Source: Myxococcota bacterium | GTDB lineage: Bacteria; Myxococcota_A; Bradymonadia; UBA7976; UBA1532 | Reading direction: 5' to 3' | NCBI GenBank assembly: GCA_963169045.1 | Contig: CAUJDF010000094.1 | Location: 49,080-113,079 of the forward strand | Length of the DNA: 64,000 nucleotides | Part shown: one piece after another, positions 18,068 through 25,434 of the stretch | Position numbering within the stretch: position 1 is the stretch's first letter | How the letters are laid out: each line of letters starts with the position of its first letter | Notes under the pieces: generated by a model | The model's database searches: none | What the model was told of the DNA's origin: nothing | The model's input: the letters and a program-made list of their open reading frames with translations, nothing else | Translations under genes and position numbers: made by a program

Positions 18068-18862
18068 ATGTCCGAACATGATGCACCCGTGCTGGCGGCG
18101 CTCGCCGACGGCGTCCTCACCCTCACGCTGAACCGCGCCGCGCGCCGCAACGCGCTGTCGACCGATCTCGTCGCCGCGCTGCGGACGCGTCTCGGCGAGG
18201 CACGCGGCGATCCGGCGGTGCGCGCCATCGTGCTCACCGGCGCCGGCGACAAGGCGTTCTGCGCCGGCGGCGACCTGGCCGGCGGCATGGCCGGCGCCGG
18301 CGGCGGGCTGCCCGCCCAGATCGCCGACAAGGGCGCGTTCGCCGAGCTGGTCCTCGACGCGACACGCCTCGGCAAGCCGGTGGTCGCGCGCCTCAACGGC
18401 GACGCGCTCGGCGGCGGCGTGGGGCTCATGCTCGCCTGCCACCTCGTGGTGGCCGCCGACGACGTCCACGTCGGGCTGCCCGAGGTCAAGGTGGGGCTGT
18501 GGCCCATGATGGTGACGGCGCTGCTCGTCCGTCACGTCGGGCGAAAGGTCGCCGCCGAGATGATGCTGCTGGGCGAGAAGTACGACGCGGAGACGGCCCG
18601 CCGCATGGGCCTCGTGAACCGCGTCGTGCCGCGGGCCGCGCTCGACGGCACGGTGGCCGAGGTGGCGTCGACGCTGGCCTCGCGCTCGCCCGCCGTCGTG
18701 AAGCTGGGCCTCGACGCCCTGCAGCAGACCGCGGACCTGCCCTTCGAGGCGGCGCTCTTCAGCCTGCGCGACCGGCTGCTGCTCAACACCCTGCTCGAGG
18801 ACGCCGGCGAAGGCGTCATGGCGTTCCTGCAGAAGCGACCGCCGAGCTGGAAGGGTCGCTGA
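18068..18862 (+). CDS. Enoyl-CoA hydratase/isomerase (crotonase family)
   Basis: 264 residues. The crotonase fold is shown by LTLNRAARRNALS, GAGDKAFCAGGDL (oxyanion-hole region), and GDALGGGVGLMLACHLVVA followed by LPEVKVGLWP, whose Glu (~141) is at the usual catalytic position. Family members hydrate enoyl-CoA in beta-oxidation, but isomerase or short-chain dehydrating roles are also possible. The C terminus KRPPSWKGR fits acyl-CoA hydratases. No operon partner. Its last 47 bp overlap the end of the histidine kinase gene on the other strand. Confidence 0.9.
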   Translation: MSEHDAPVLAALADGVLTLTLNRAARRNALSTDLVAALRTRLGEARGDPAVRAIVLTGAGDKAFCAGGDLAGGMAGAGGGLPAQIADKGAFAELVLDATRLGKPVVARLNGDALGGGVGLMLACHLVVAADDVHVGLPEVKVGLWPMMVTALLVRHVGRKVAAEMMLLGEKYDAETARRMGLVNRVVPRAALDGTVAEVASTLASRSPAVVKLGLDALQQTADLPFEAALFSLRDRLLLNTLLEDAGEGVMAFLQKRPPSWKGR

Positions 18863-20378
18863 CGGGCAGGCGCAGCGTCGCCACGGCCCCGCCTTCAGGG
18901 TGGTCGTCGAGCGCGAGCGAGCCGCCGAGGCCCCGCGCCAGGGCGTACGACGTGTAGAGGCCGAGGCCGGTGCCCTGGCCCGGCGGCTTCGTCGTGAAGA
19001 ACGGCTCGAACAGGTGCGCCCGCACGCCCGCGGGCAGCCCCGGCCCCTGGTCGCGCACGTGCAACACCACCTCGCCGTCGCCGAGGCGCGCCCCCACGTC
19101 GATGCGCCCGCGCGGATCGGCGTCCCGGGCGTTCTGCAGCAGGTTGACGAAGATCTGCACGAGCGGGTCGAGCGGGAAGGGCACGGACGCCGCGGCGCCG
19201 AGGTCGAGGCCGAGGCGACCGCGCTCCTGCAGCAGCACCACCGCCGCCGCGCGCTCCACGGCGGCGGCGAGCGGCCCCGCGGCGGTCTCGTCGGCGGGCC
19301 CGAGGCGCTCCGCGCGCCCGAGGAGCGCGTGCGTGATGCGCCGGCAGCGGCGCACCTCGTCGGCGATCAGCTCCGCGGATTCGTTGAGGTCGTCGCGCAG
19401 GGCGGGATCGAGCGCGGTCACGGTGAGCACGTCGCGCAGGTCCCGCGACAGCGTCTGGATGGTGGCCAGCGGCGTGTTCAGCTCGTGGGCGACGCCCTGC
19501 ACGGTGCGCCCGAGGCTCGCGAGCCGTTCGGTGAGGTGGAGGCGGCGCTCCGCGAGCACCTCGCCCGTGCGGTCCACGTAGAGCACCATCTCGCGGTCGC
19601 CCTCGGGCAGCGGAAAGCGCAGCATCTCGTAGATGCGGTCGTGCTCGACGACGAAGCGGTAGGGCTCGCCGTCCTGACCCTCGACGGAGGGCGGCGGGCT
19701 CCACGGCGCGCCGGTGCGCTCGCCGACGAGGCCGGCCGCCCGCGGGTTCTGCCAGACGACGCGGCCGGCCTCGACCACCTCGAGGCCGGCGTCGAAGCCC
19801 TCGACCGCGAGGCGGAGCAGCGCGTCGGCCTGGCGCCGGGCGAGCACCTGCTGCCGCAGGACGTCGGTGAACCGCGCGGCGAAGTAGGCGGCCATGAGCA
19901 CGGTGATGCCGAGGGCGGCCACCGTCAGCGGCAGGTCCCAGGCGGGCGCCGGATCCCAGCGGCCGGCGGCGAGGCCGGGCGCGAGCGTGGCGAGCACCTG
20001 GAAGCCGAGGCCGGCGGCGGTCGCCAGGCTCGCCGGGAGGAGCGCGCGGCGGCCGCCGAGCAAGCCGGCGAGGAGCACCGGGAAGACGTAGAACACGACG
20101 AACGGGCACTCGAGGCCGCCGGCGGCCCAGACGAGGACCGTGAGCGCGCCGGTGTCGAGCAGCGCCTGTCCCACGTGGCGCGCGTCGGCGTCGCCGCGGC
20201 GGCGGGCGCGCCGCGAGAGCAGCAGGTTGGTGGCGATGCCGAGCGTCACCGCCAGGGCGACGAGCGGCACGTTGACGCCGGGCACGACGCCCGCGGCCGC
20301 GACGAGCGCGGCGAGGCTGGCGCCGAGCAGGGCCTGCCAGCGCAGACGGATGAGCCACCGGAGGCGGGCGCGGTTCAT
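18816..20378 (-). CDS. Membrane sensor histidine kinase (orphan)
   Basis: 520 residues. About six hydrophobic segments span residues 10-190, followed by a PAS-like stretch (~195-275; RLAVEGFDAGLEVVEAGRVV), a HisKA region with the phospho-acceptor His near 298 (GVAHELNTPLATIQTL), and a HATPase domain (IFVNLLQNARDAD, DQGPGLPAG, GTGLGLYTSYALAR). The multi-helix input and the H-box resemble RegB-like redox kinases, but I see no cognate response regulator in the window. ATG 20378 has little leader; a TAGAAT (-10-like) lies 10-15 bp upstream, so the mRNA could be nearly leaderless. The 3' end overlaps the enoyl-CoA hydratase gene by 47 bp. Confidence 0.93.
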   Translation of the reverse strand: MNRARLRWLIRLRWQALLGASLAALVAAAGVVPGVNVPLVALAVTLGIATNLLLSRRARRRGDADARHVGQALLDTGALTVLVWAAGGLECPFVVFYVFPVLLAGLLGGRRALLPASLATAAGLGFQVLATLAPGLAAGRWDPAPAWDLPLTVAALGITVLMAAYFAARFTDVLRQQVLARRQADALLRLAVEGFDAGLEVVEAGRVVWQNPRAAGLVGERTGAPWSPPPSVEGQDGEPYRFVVEHDRIYEMLRFPLPEGDREMVLYVDRTGEVLAERRLHLTERLASLGRTVQGVAHELNTPLATIQTLSRDLRDVLTVTALDPALRDDLNESAELIADEVRRCRRITHALLGRAERLGPADETAAGPLAAAVERAAAVVLLQERGRLGLDLGAAASVPFPLDPLVQIFVNLLQNARDADPRGRIDVGARLGDGEVVLHVRDQGPGLPAGVRAHLFEPFFTTKPPGQGTGLGLYTSYALARGLGGSLALDDHPEGGAVATLRLPVSDPSSSAVASAGTP

Positions 20379-20415
20379 GGCGGCTACATTCTAGTCGAGC
20401 GGGGCGGGGGCGAGG

Positions 20416-20445
20416 TTGACAGGGCGGCGGAGGCGGGGCGATATG
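20416..20445 (+). promoter_or_regulatory. Candidate promoter of the secreted protein at 20443
   Basis: TTGACA at 20416-20421 and GATATG 18 bp further on at 20440-20445, the same spacing as the TTGACA elements at 3945 and 8027. If it is used, transcription would start near 20452, at the second in-frame ATG, conflicting with the GGAGG (20429-20433) that serves the first ATG. One of the two readings is wrong. Confidence 0.3.
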
Positions 20446-21162
20446 CGTGCCATGCGGTCCTCTCTTATCGTGCTGACGGTGGGGCTGTGCGCGGGCGTGG
20501 CGACGGCGCAGGAGGCAGCGCCCGACGGCGACGCGCCGGCTGAGGCGGCCATCCCGTTGCCGGGCGAGGCGGCGCCGGCGCCCGCGAGCGAGCCGGCGCC
20601 CGCGCCGGTGTTCGAGCCGCCACCGCTGCCCGCCGCCGACGCCGACTTCAGCGCCGACCGGAGCCTCTTCGGCGAGGTCGACACCGGCCCCGAGAAGGAG
20701 CGCGACGCGGAGCTTGCGGCCGAGCTGCGGCGCCCCGCCTCCGAGGCGCCGCTCTACGAGCGACAGCCCGCGCTGGCGTGGCTGAGTCGGTCGACGGCGG
20801 GCCTGTTCGGGGCCGGCGTGGTCGGCCTGCTCGGCGGCAGCATCGGCAACGCCATCGACGGTCCCGACGAGCACGCGCCGCTCGGCGGCTTCCACGGACC
20901 GGCGATCGGCGCGGGCGTCGGCAGCATCGCCGGCGTCGGCCTCGCCGTGTGGGGCGCCGGCCAGCTGTTCGAGCGGCCCGGCGGTCCCGAGTGGGCGCTG
21001 CTCGGCTCCACCGCCGGCGCCGTGGTCGGCGGCGCCGCCGCCACCGGCCTCGCCATGGGCTTCGAGCGCGGCGACGCCTCCGCCTCCCTCGCCGTCGCCA
21101 CGTTCGTGGCGTTCGAGGTCGGCGGCGCCCTCCTCTTCGACCAGCTCTTCGGCGGCAAGTAG
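20443..21162 (+). CDS. Secreted/inner-membrane protein with glycine-rich membrane segments, unknown function
   Basis: 239 residues from ATG 20443, nine bases after GGAGG (alternative ATG 20452). Residues 1-23 are a signal peptide ending VATAQ. A Pro/Ala/Glu-rich segment follows to about residue 75. The C-terminal half has three or four glycine-zipper-like hydrophobic stretches (GLFGAGVVGLLGGSIGNAI, AIGAGVGSIAGVGLAVWGAG, AGAVVGGAAATGLAMG). The family is not recognised. The gene is divergent from the histidine kinase and convergent with the IPT lipoprotein operon (40-bp gap). Confidence 0.75.
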   Translation: MRAMRSSLIVLTVGLCAGVATAQEAAPDGDAPAEAAIPLPGEAAPAPASEPAPAPVFEPPPLPAADADFSADRSLFGEVDTGPEKERDAELAAELRRPASEAPLYERQPALAWLSRSTAGLFGAGVVGLLGGSIGNAIDGPDEHAPLGGFHGPAIGAGVGSIAGVGLAVWGAGQLFERPGGPEWALLGSTAGAVVGGAAATGLAMGFERGDASASLAVATFVAFEVGGALLFDQLFGGK

Positions 21163-21202
21163 CGGGCGCTCGGCGTCGACCGCGTCCCGCGGCCGGGCGC
21201 CG

Positions 21203-23071
21203 TCAGCCGCCGCAGGGCTCGACGAGGCAGACGCGCGGCGGCAGGTTCGACTGCATCGCGTCGCACGTCTCGCCGATGGCGAGGTCGGGCGCCCACGTCC
21301 AGTCGTTGAACTGCAGCTCGCCGACGTGGCGCGCGATGCCGCACAGGTTGTACGAGCGCACCTCGGCGCGGCGCACCCAGCGCGTGGTCTGGCGGTAGAA
21401 CTGGCCGAACCGACCGCGCGGGATGAGGCCCGAGTAGCTCTGCACCGTCTCGTCGGACTCGGTGGAGACGACGGTCCGGTTCACGCTCTCCTCGTCGCCC
21501 TGGCTGACGACGCGCTCCTCGGACACGTCGCGATCGACGGCCCACGTGCGCGTGCGCGAGACCGCCTCGGTGTCGCTGAAGTTCGTCGAGCGGCCGCGGC
21601 TCAGCGCGTAGGTGCCGCTCAGCGACCGGGACTGCGAGTCGGTGGTCGTGCTGCCGAAGGAGGAGGTCTCGGAGTGGCTGCCGCCCATGCTCCAGCCACG
21701 GTTGCTGGTGTCGGTGCGGCCCGAGCCCACCTCGGTGCCGGTCGAGCCGCCGGCGCGCACGCCCACCGTCGTCGAGGCGCTGCCCGTGACCTTCGCGAAG
21801 CCGGGGATCGAGCCGGAGCCCTCGACGCCCACGGTGCCCGACCAATTCCCCTCGCCGTAGAGCTCGTTCAGCCGGCTCTCGTACTGCTCCTGGGAGGTGC
21901 CCTCGCTCATGTTCCAGCCCCAGGTCTCGCCGTCGGTGGACTCGAAGCCCACCTCGTTCGAGGTGCTGGTGCCGTAGCTGACGCCGTAGGTCTCCTCTGC
22001 GGTCTCGGTCTCGGACTCGCTGCCGCCGAGCGTGCGGGAGCGCGTCTCACCCTCGCTGATGCCCTCGTGCCAGCTCTGGCCCATGCCGACGCCCTGGCTC
22101 GTGGCGAAGCTGCGGCTGACGGTGACGCTCACGCTGCGCTGGCGCGTCTCGGACTTGGACTCGCTGTACTCGACGCGGCTGCGGGTGCTGCCGGGGATGC
22201 AGCCGGAGACCGGCACGGGCTCGTAGCGCTCGGCCACCTCGCGCTCGCCGGTGTAGACGACCTCGATGGGGCGGTGGACGCTGACGGGCAGCGCCGTCTC
22301 CACGGTGCGGCCCTCGGCGTCGGTGGCGAGGACGCGGATGCCGGTGACGTAGAACTGCTCGTCCTCGCGCACCGGGTTGAAGATCACCGCTTCGTCGAGG
22401 CCGAGCTCGTCGGTGCCCACCGGGCTCTCGTCGGCATAGTCGTGGGTGAAGCGCACCGCGCCCTCGGAGCCGCCGACGTTGGCCAGCTCGTACTCGTAAC
22501 GCACCGGCCGGATGCCGACCGCGCGCACCTTCAGGCGGTAGGGGAGGCCGGCGAGCGTGCGCAGCGCCGGCGCCTTGCACTCTGCGTCGATGGGCTGGAA
22601 CTCCTCGATGAGGAGCGACGGCGCCACCTCGAGCTGCAGGCGCTTGGGCCGCGTGTCGGGGGTCACGATGCCGTCGGGGCCGACGTTCTCGGCGATGACG
22701 ACGCCGTCGAACACGCCGGGGCGGCCCTCGGTGTCGAACGGGTTGCCGAAGGGCCCGAAGCGCGACCAGCGCAGCACCTGCTGCGGCGCGCCGCCCTCGC
22801 CGATCGTGCCGTCGGCGACGGGCGTGATCTCGAACGACGGCACGGGCTTGCGGCGCCCGGTGTCGTCGACGAAGTCGCCCTCGAACCGCAGGCGCGTCAC
22901 GCCCGCGTCGCCCTCGGCGAAGCCGCGGCCGTAGAACTCGAGCGTCTCGCCGACGGCGACGCGGCGCTTCGAGATGCCGGTGACGCGCGGCCCGTCCGGC
23001 TCGGCGGGCGGGTCGTCGGCGCAGGCGGCGAACAGGGAGGCGCTGGTGAACAGGACGACGAGACGGCGCAT
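21203..23071 (-). CDS. Lipoprotein with IPT/TIG domain and Ser/Thr/Glu-rich beta region (paralog 2)
   Basis: 622 residues from ATG 23071 (RRLVVLFTSASLFAAC, lipobox Cys ~17). Residues ~25-110 look like an IPT/TIG beta-sandwich (PRVTGISKRRVAVGETLEF, FYGRGF). Residues ~120-290 are another beta-rich part ending in RPIEVVYTGEREVAERYEP and SGCIPGS. About 250 residues follow in which Ser/Thr alternates with other residues (SVSVTVSRSF, GESRSRTLGG-like blocks). The C terminus has GLIPRGRFGQFYRQTTRWV, WTWAPDLAIGETC and PCGG. The gene starts four bases after the stop of its paralog, so the pair is one transcript. The alternating pattern recalls the insertion strands of aerolysin-type pore formers, which is only a hypothesis. 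Confidence 0.85.
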   Translation of the reverse strand: MRRLVVLFTSASLFAACADDPPAEPDGPRVTGISKRRVAVGETLEFYGRGFAEGDAGVTRLRFEGDFVDDTGRRKPVPSFEITPVADGTIGEGGAPQQVLRWSRFGPFGNPFDTEGRPGVFDGVVIAENVGPDGIVTPDTRPKRLQLEVAPSLLIEEFQPIDAECKAPALRTLAGLPYRLKVRAVGIRPVRYEYELANVGGSEGAVRFTHDYADESPVGTDELGLDEAVIFNPVREDEQFYVTGIRVLATDAEGRTVETALPVSVHRPIEVVYTGEREVAERYEPVPVSGCIPGSTRSRVEYSESKSETRQRSVSVTVSRSFATSQGVGMGQSWHEGISEGETRSRTLGGSESETETAEETYGVSYGTSTSNEVGFESTDGETWGWNMSEGTSQEQYESRLNELYGEGNWSGTVGVEGSGSIPGFAKVTGSASTTVGVRAGGSTGTEVGSGRTDTSNRGWSMGGSHSETSSFGSTTTDSQSRSLSGTYALSRGRSTNFSDTEAVSRTRTWAVDRDVSEERVVSQGDEESVNRTVVSTESDETVQSYSGLIPRGRFGQFYRQTTRWVRRAEVRSYNLCGIARHVGELQFNDWTWAPDLAIGETCDAMQSNLPPRVCLVEPCGG

Positions 23072-23075
23072 GGCC

Positions 23076-24944
23076 TCAGCCCCCACACGGATCGATGAAG
23101 CAGGCGGCCGGGGGCAGGTTCGGCGGCGGCGGCTCGGAGCCGCAGTCGTCGCCGATGGCCAGGTCCGGCGCCCACGTCCACTCGTTGAACTGCAGCTCGC
23201 CCAGGTGCGTCGCGAGGCCGCACAGGTCGTAGGCGCGGACCTCGGCGCGGCGCACGTTGCGCGTCGTCTGGCGGTAGAAGATGCCGAACTTGCCGCGCGG
23301 GATGATGCCCGAGAAGCCGATGCCGACCGTCTCGGAGCTCGTCTTGACCCAGGTCTGCTCCTCGGCCTCGCTCAGGCCGGTGGTGACCGCGTCGTCCACC
23401 GTCACGCTGCCGCCGAGGTTGTAGACGCGGCTCTGCTCGCGCGACTCGGTGTCCTCGTAGGTGCGCTCGCGCGTGCGGCCGAGGGCGTAGCTGCCGCCGA
23501 TGTTCTCGGAGCGCGTCTCGGCGGTCGTCGAGCCGAAGGAGCGCGACTCTTCGTGGGTGCCGCCGGCGCTGAAGCCGCGCTGCGTCGAGTAGCCCTGGCG
23601 GCTGCCCTGCGTCCCCGACGTCCGGCCGCCGGCGGTGACGCCCGCCGTGGTCTCGACGCTGCCGGTGACGCTGGCGAAGCCGGGGATGGAGCCCTCGGCC
23701 TTGGCGCCGACCGTCGCCGACAGGCTGCCCTCGGCGAAAGCGGAGTTCGTGCCCTCGATGTACGAGGTGAAGTCCTGCCCCTGGGTCATGTCCCAGCCCC
23801 AGCTCTCGCCGTCGCTGGTGGTGAAGCCCACCGAGTTCGCCTCGCTGTGCTCGTACTCGACGTTCCACGCTTCCGAGGCCGTCTCTCCTTCCCACTCTGC
23901 GCCGCCGAGCGAGCGGCTCTGGGACTGGCCGGTGACGATGCCCTCCTCCCAGCCCTCGGTGCGGCTCTGGCCGAGCTGCTCGGTGAACGACGTGCTCACC
24001 GTCACGCTCACCGACTGCTGTCGCTCCTCGGTGGTGCTCTCCTGGTAGGAGACCTCGGTGCGCACGCTGCCGGGGATGCACGAGGAGACGGGGATGGGCT
24101 CGTAGCGCTCGGCCAGCTCGATCTTGCCGTCGTAGCTGACCTCGATGGGCCGGTGGACGGAGATGGGCAGCACCGTCTCGACGGCCCGGCCGTCGGCGTC
24201 CCGGGCGACGACGCGGATGACCGAGACGTAGAACTGCTGGTCCTTGGGGATGGGGTTGAAGACCACCGGCTCGTCGACGCCGAGGGTGTCCTCGGTGACG
24301 GGCGCGTCGTCGCCGTAGGCGTGCTCGAACTCGACGACGCCGTCGCGGCCGTCGATGTTGTCGAGCGCGTACTCGAAGCGGACGGGCCGCAGGCCGACGG
24401 CGCGGACGCGCAGCCGGTAGGGCACGCCGGCGAGCGCGCGCGCCGCCGGGGCGGAGCACTGCGCGGTGATCGGCTGGAACTCCTCGATGAGCAGCGACGG
24501 CAGCACCTCGAGCTTCACGTCGCTCGTGCGCGCGCCCTTGGTCACGAGGCCGTCCTTCGCCTGCGTCTCGACCTGGATCTCGCCGTCGAAGAGGCCGGGG
24601 CGGCCGTTGGGGTCGAACGGGTTGCCGAAGGGCCCGACGCGCGTCCAGCGCAGGATCTCGCGGCCGCCCTCGCCCTCGGTGCCTTCGAAGACGGGGTTCA
24701 CCACGAGCTCGACCGGCCGCGGATCGCCCTGGTCGGGGATGTAGGTGCCGCGGAACACGAGCCGCGTCGTGCCCTCGGTGGGGTCGAGGAAGTCGTGGCC
24801 GTAGAAGAGCAGCTCCTCGCCGACGACGAGGCGGTGCTTCGAGAGCGCCTCGACGCGCGGGCCGCTGGCCCCCGTAGACCCGCCGTCTTCGGCGCAGCCG
24901 AGCAGCGGCGCGAACGCGATCAGCGGCAGCAGGTGGCGGCGCAT
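23076..24944 (-). CDS. Lipoprotein with IPT/TIG domain and Ser/Thr/Glu-rich beta region (paralog 1)
   Basis: 622 residues from ATG 24944, five bases after GGAGG. Lipobox LLGC (Cys ~16). The same plan as the next gene: IPT/TIG-like ~25-110 (PRVEALSKHRLVVGEELLF), a beta-rich middle, ~250 residues of Ser/Thr/Glu/Gly-rich alternating sequence (SVSVTVSTSFTEQLGQSRT), then IPRGKFGIFYRQTTRNVRR, WTWAPDLAIGDDC and PCGG. In the 56-residue stretch from RPIEV to the SVSVTVS block I count 39 residues identical to the paralog. Conserved cysteines (AQC/AEC, SSCIPGS/SGCIPGS, the LCG motif, the C-terminal pair) suggest disulfides in a surface protein. It is first in a two-gene operon; a 490-bp region with hairpin repeats lies upstream. 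Confidence 0.85.
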   Translation of the reverse strand: MRRHLLPLIAFAPLLGCAEDGGSTGASGPRVEALSKHRLVVGEELLFYGHDFLDPTEGTTRLVFRGTYIPDQGDPRPVELVVNPVFEGTEGEGGREILRWTRVGPFGNPFDPNGRPGLFDGEIQVETQAKDGLVTKGARTSDVKLEVLPSLLIEEFQPITAQCSAPAARALAGVPYRLRVRAVGLRPVRFEYALDNIDGRDGVVEFEHAYGDDAPVTEDTLGVDEPVVFNPIPKDQQFYVSVIRVVARDADGRAVETVLPISVHRPIEVSYDGKIELAERYEPIPVSSCIPGSVRTEVSYQESTTEERQQSVSVTVSTSFTEQLGQSRTEGWEEGIVTGQSQSRSLGGAEWEGETASEAWNVEYEHSEANSVGFTTSDGESWGWDMTQGQDFTSYIEGTNSAFAEGSLSATVGAKAEGSIPGFASVTGSVETTAGVTAGGRTSGTQGSRQGYSTQRGFSAGGTHEESRSFGSTTAETRSENIGGSYALGRTRERTYEDTESREQSRVYNLGGSVTVDDAVTTGLSEAEEQTWVKTSSETVGIGFSGIIPRGKFGIFYRQTTRNVRRAEVRAYDLCGLATHLGELQFNEWTWAPDLAIGDDCGSEPPPPNLPPAACFIDPCGG

Positions 24945-25041
24945 GTGACCTCCGGGACACGGGCGGGTGGCGGGTGGAGTGGCCTTTGGCGGCGTGTTCT
25001 CGACGTCGCCGTGCCGGCGTCCCCCGCGCGCGTGTCTTTTA

Positions 25042-25054
25042 GCACGACTCGTGC
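25042..25054. promoter_or_regulatory. 13-bp inverted repeat upstream of the IPT lipoprotein operon
   Basis: GCACGACTCGTGC has perfect six-base arms around one central base, about 98 bp upstream of ATG 24944. Its position and symmetry fit an operator for a dimeric regulator, but no promoter was confidently found beside it. Confidence 0.35.
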
Positions 25055-25205
25055 CGGTTCTTGTACCACCGCAACGTTGCACTTCGCGAGGGGCGCGGGC
25101 GGCCCTCCGGAGCGCCTGGGGCGTGGTCCGGTGGTGGCGGGTTTTCGATCCCGGGCAGGGTCGCCGCTCTCCGAGGCGCGGCGGGGACGCGGGACGCCCG
25201 GGCGA

Positions 25206-25332
25206 TGACGTCTTCGAGACGTCGCGGGGGCGCGTCGCACCGGGCCGTGACGTCTTCGAGACGTCGCGGGGGCGCGTCGCACCGGGCCGTGACGTCTTCG
25301 AGACGTCGCGGGGGCGCGTCGCGCCGGCGCCA
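25206..25332. repeat. 42-bp tandem repeats, each with a perfect hairpin
   Basis: Units begin at 25206, 25248 and 25290; a partial fourth starts at 25333 (TGACGTCTCGAAGAGG). Each contains GACGTCT-TCG-AGACGTC, a perfect 7-bp stem with a three-base loop, then a GC-rich GCGGGGGCGCGTCGC spacer. The array sits in the 490-bp gap (24945-25434) between the stop of the Cys-rich lipoprotein gene and the start of the IPT lipoprotein operon, both on the minus strand. The rest of the gap holds the inverted repeat at 25042 and no supportable gene. The first two units are identical. Confidence 0.9.
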
Positions 25333-25434
25333 TGACGTCTCGAAGAGGTGGATCGTCTCCTCCCGGAAACAGTCGACGTTTCGGACACGTCGATTGTTCG
25401 CGTGGGGAGGCGCGAGGGGGACCGCCGGGCGTCG

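Noticed and set aside
25206..25332. A CRISPR array
   Set aside because: The period is 42 bp with no variable spacers and no cas genes; the units are simple tandem repeats with a hairpin.
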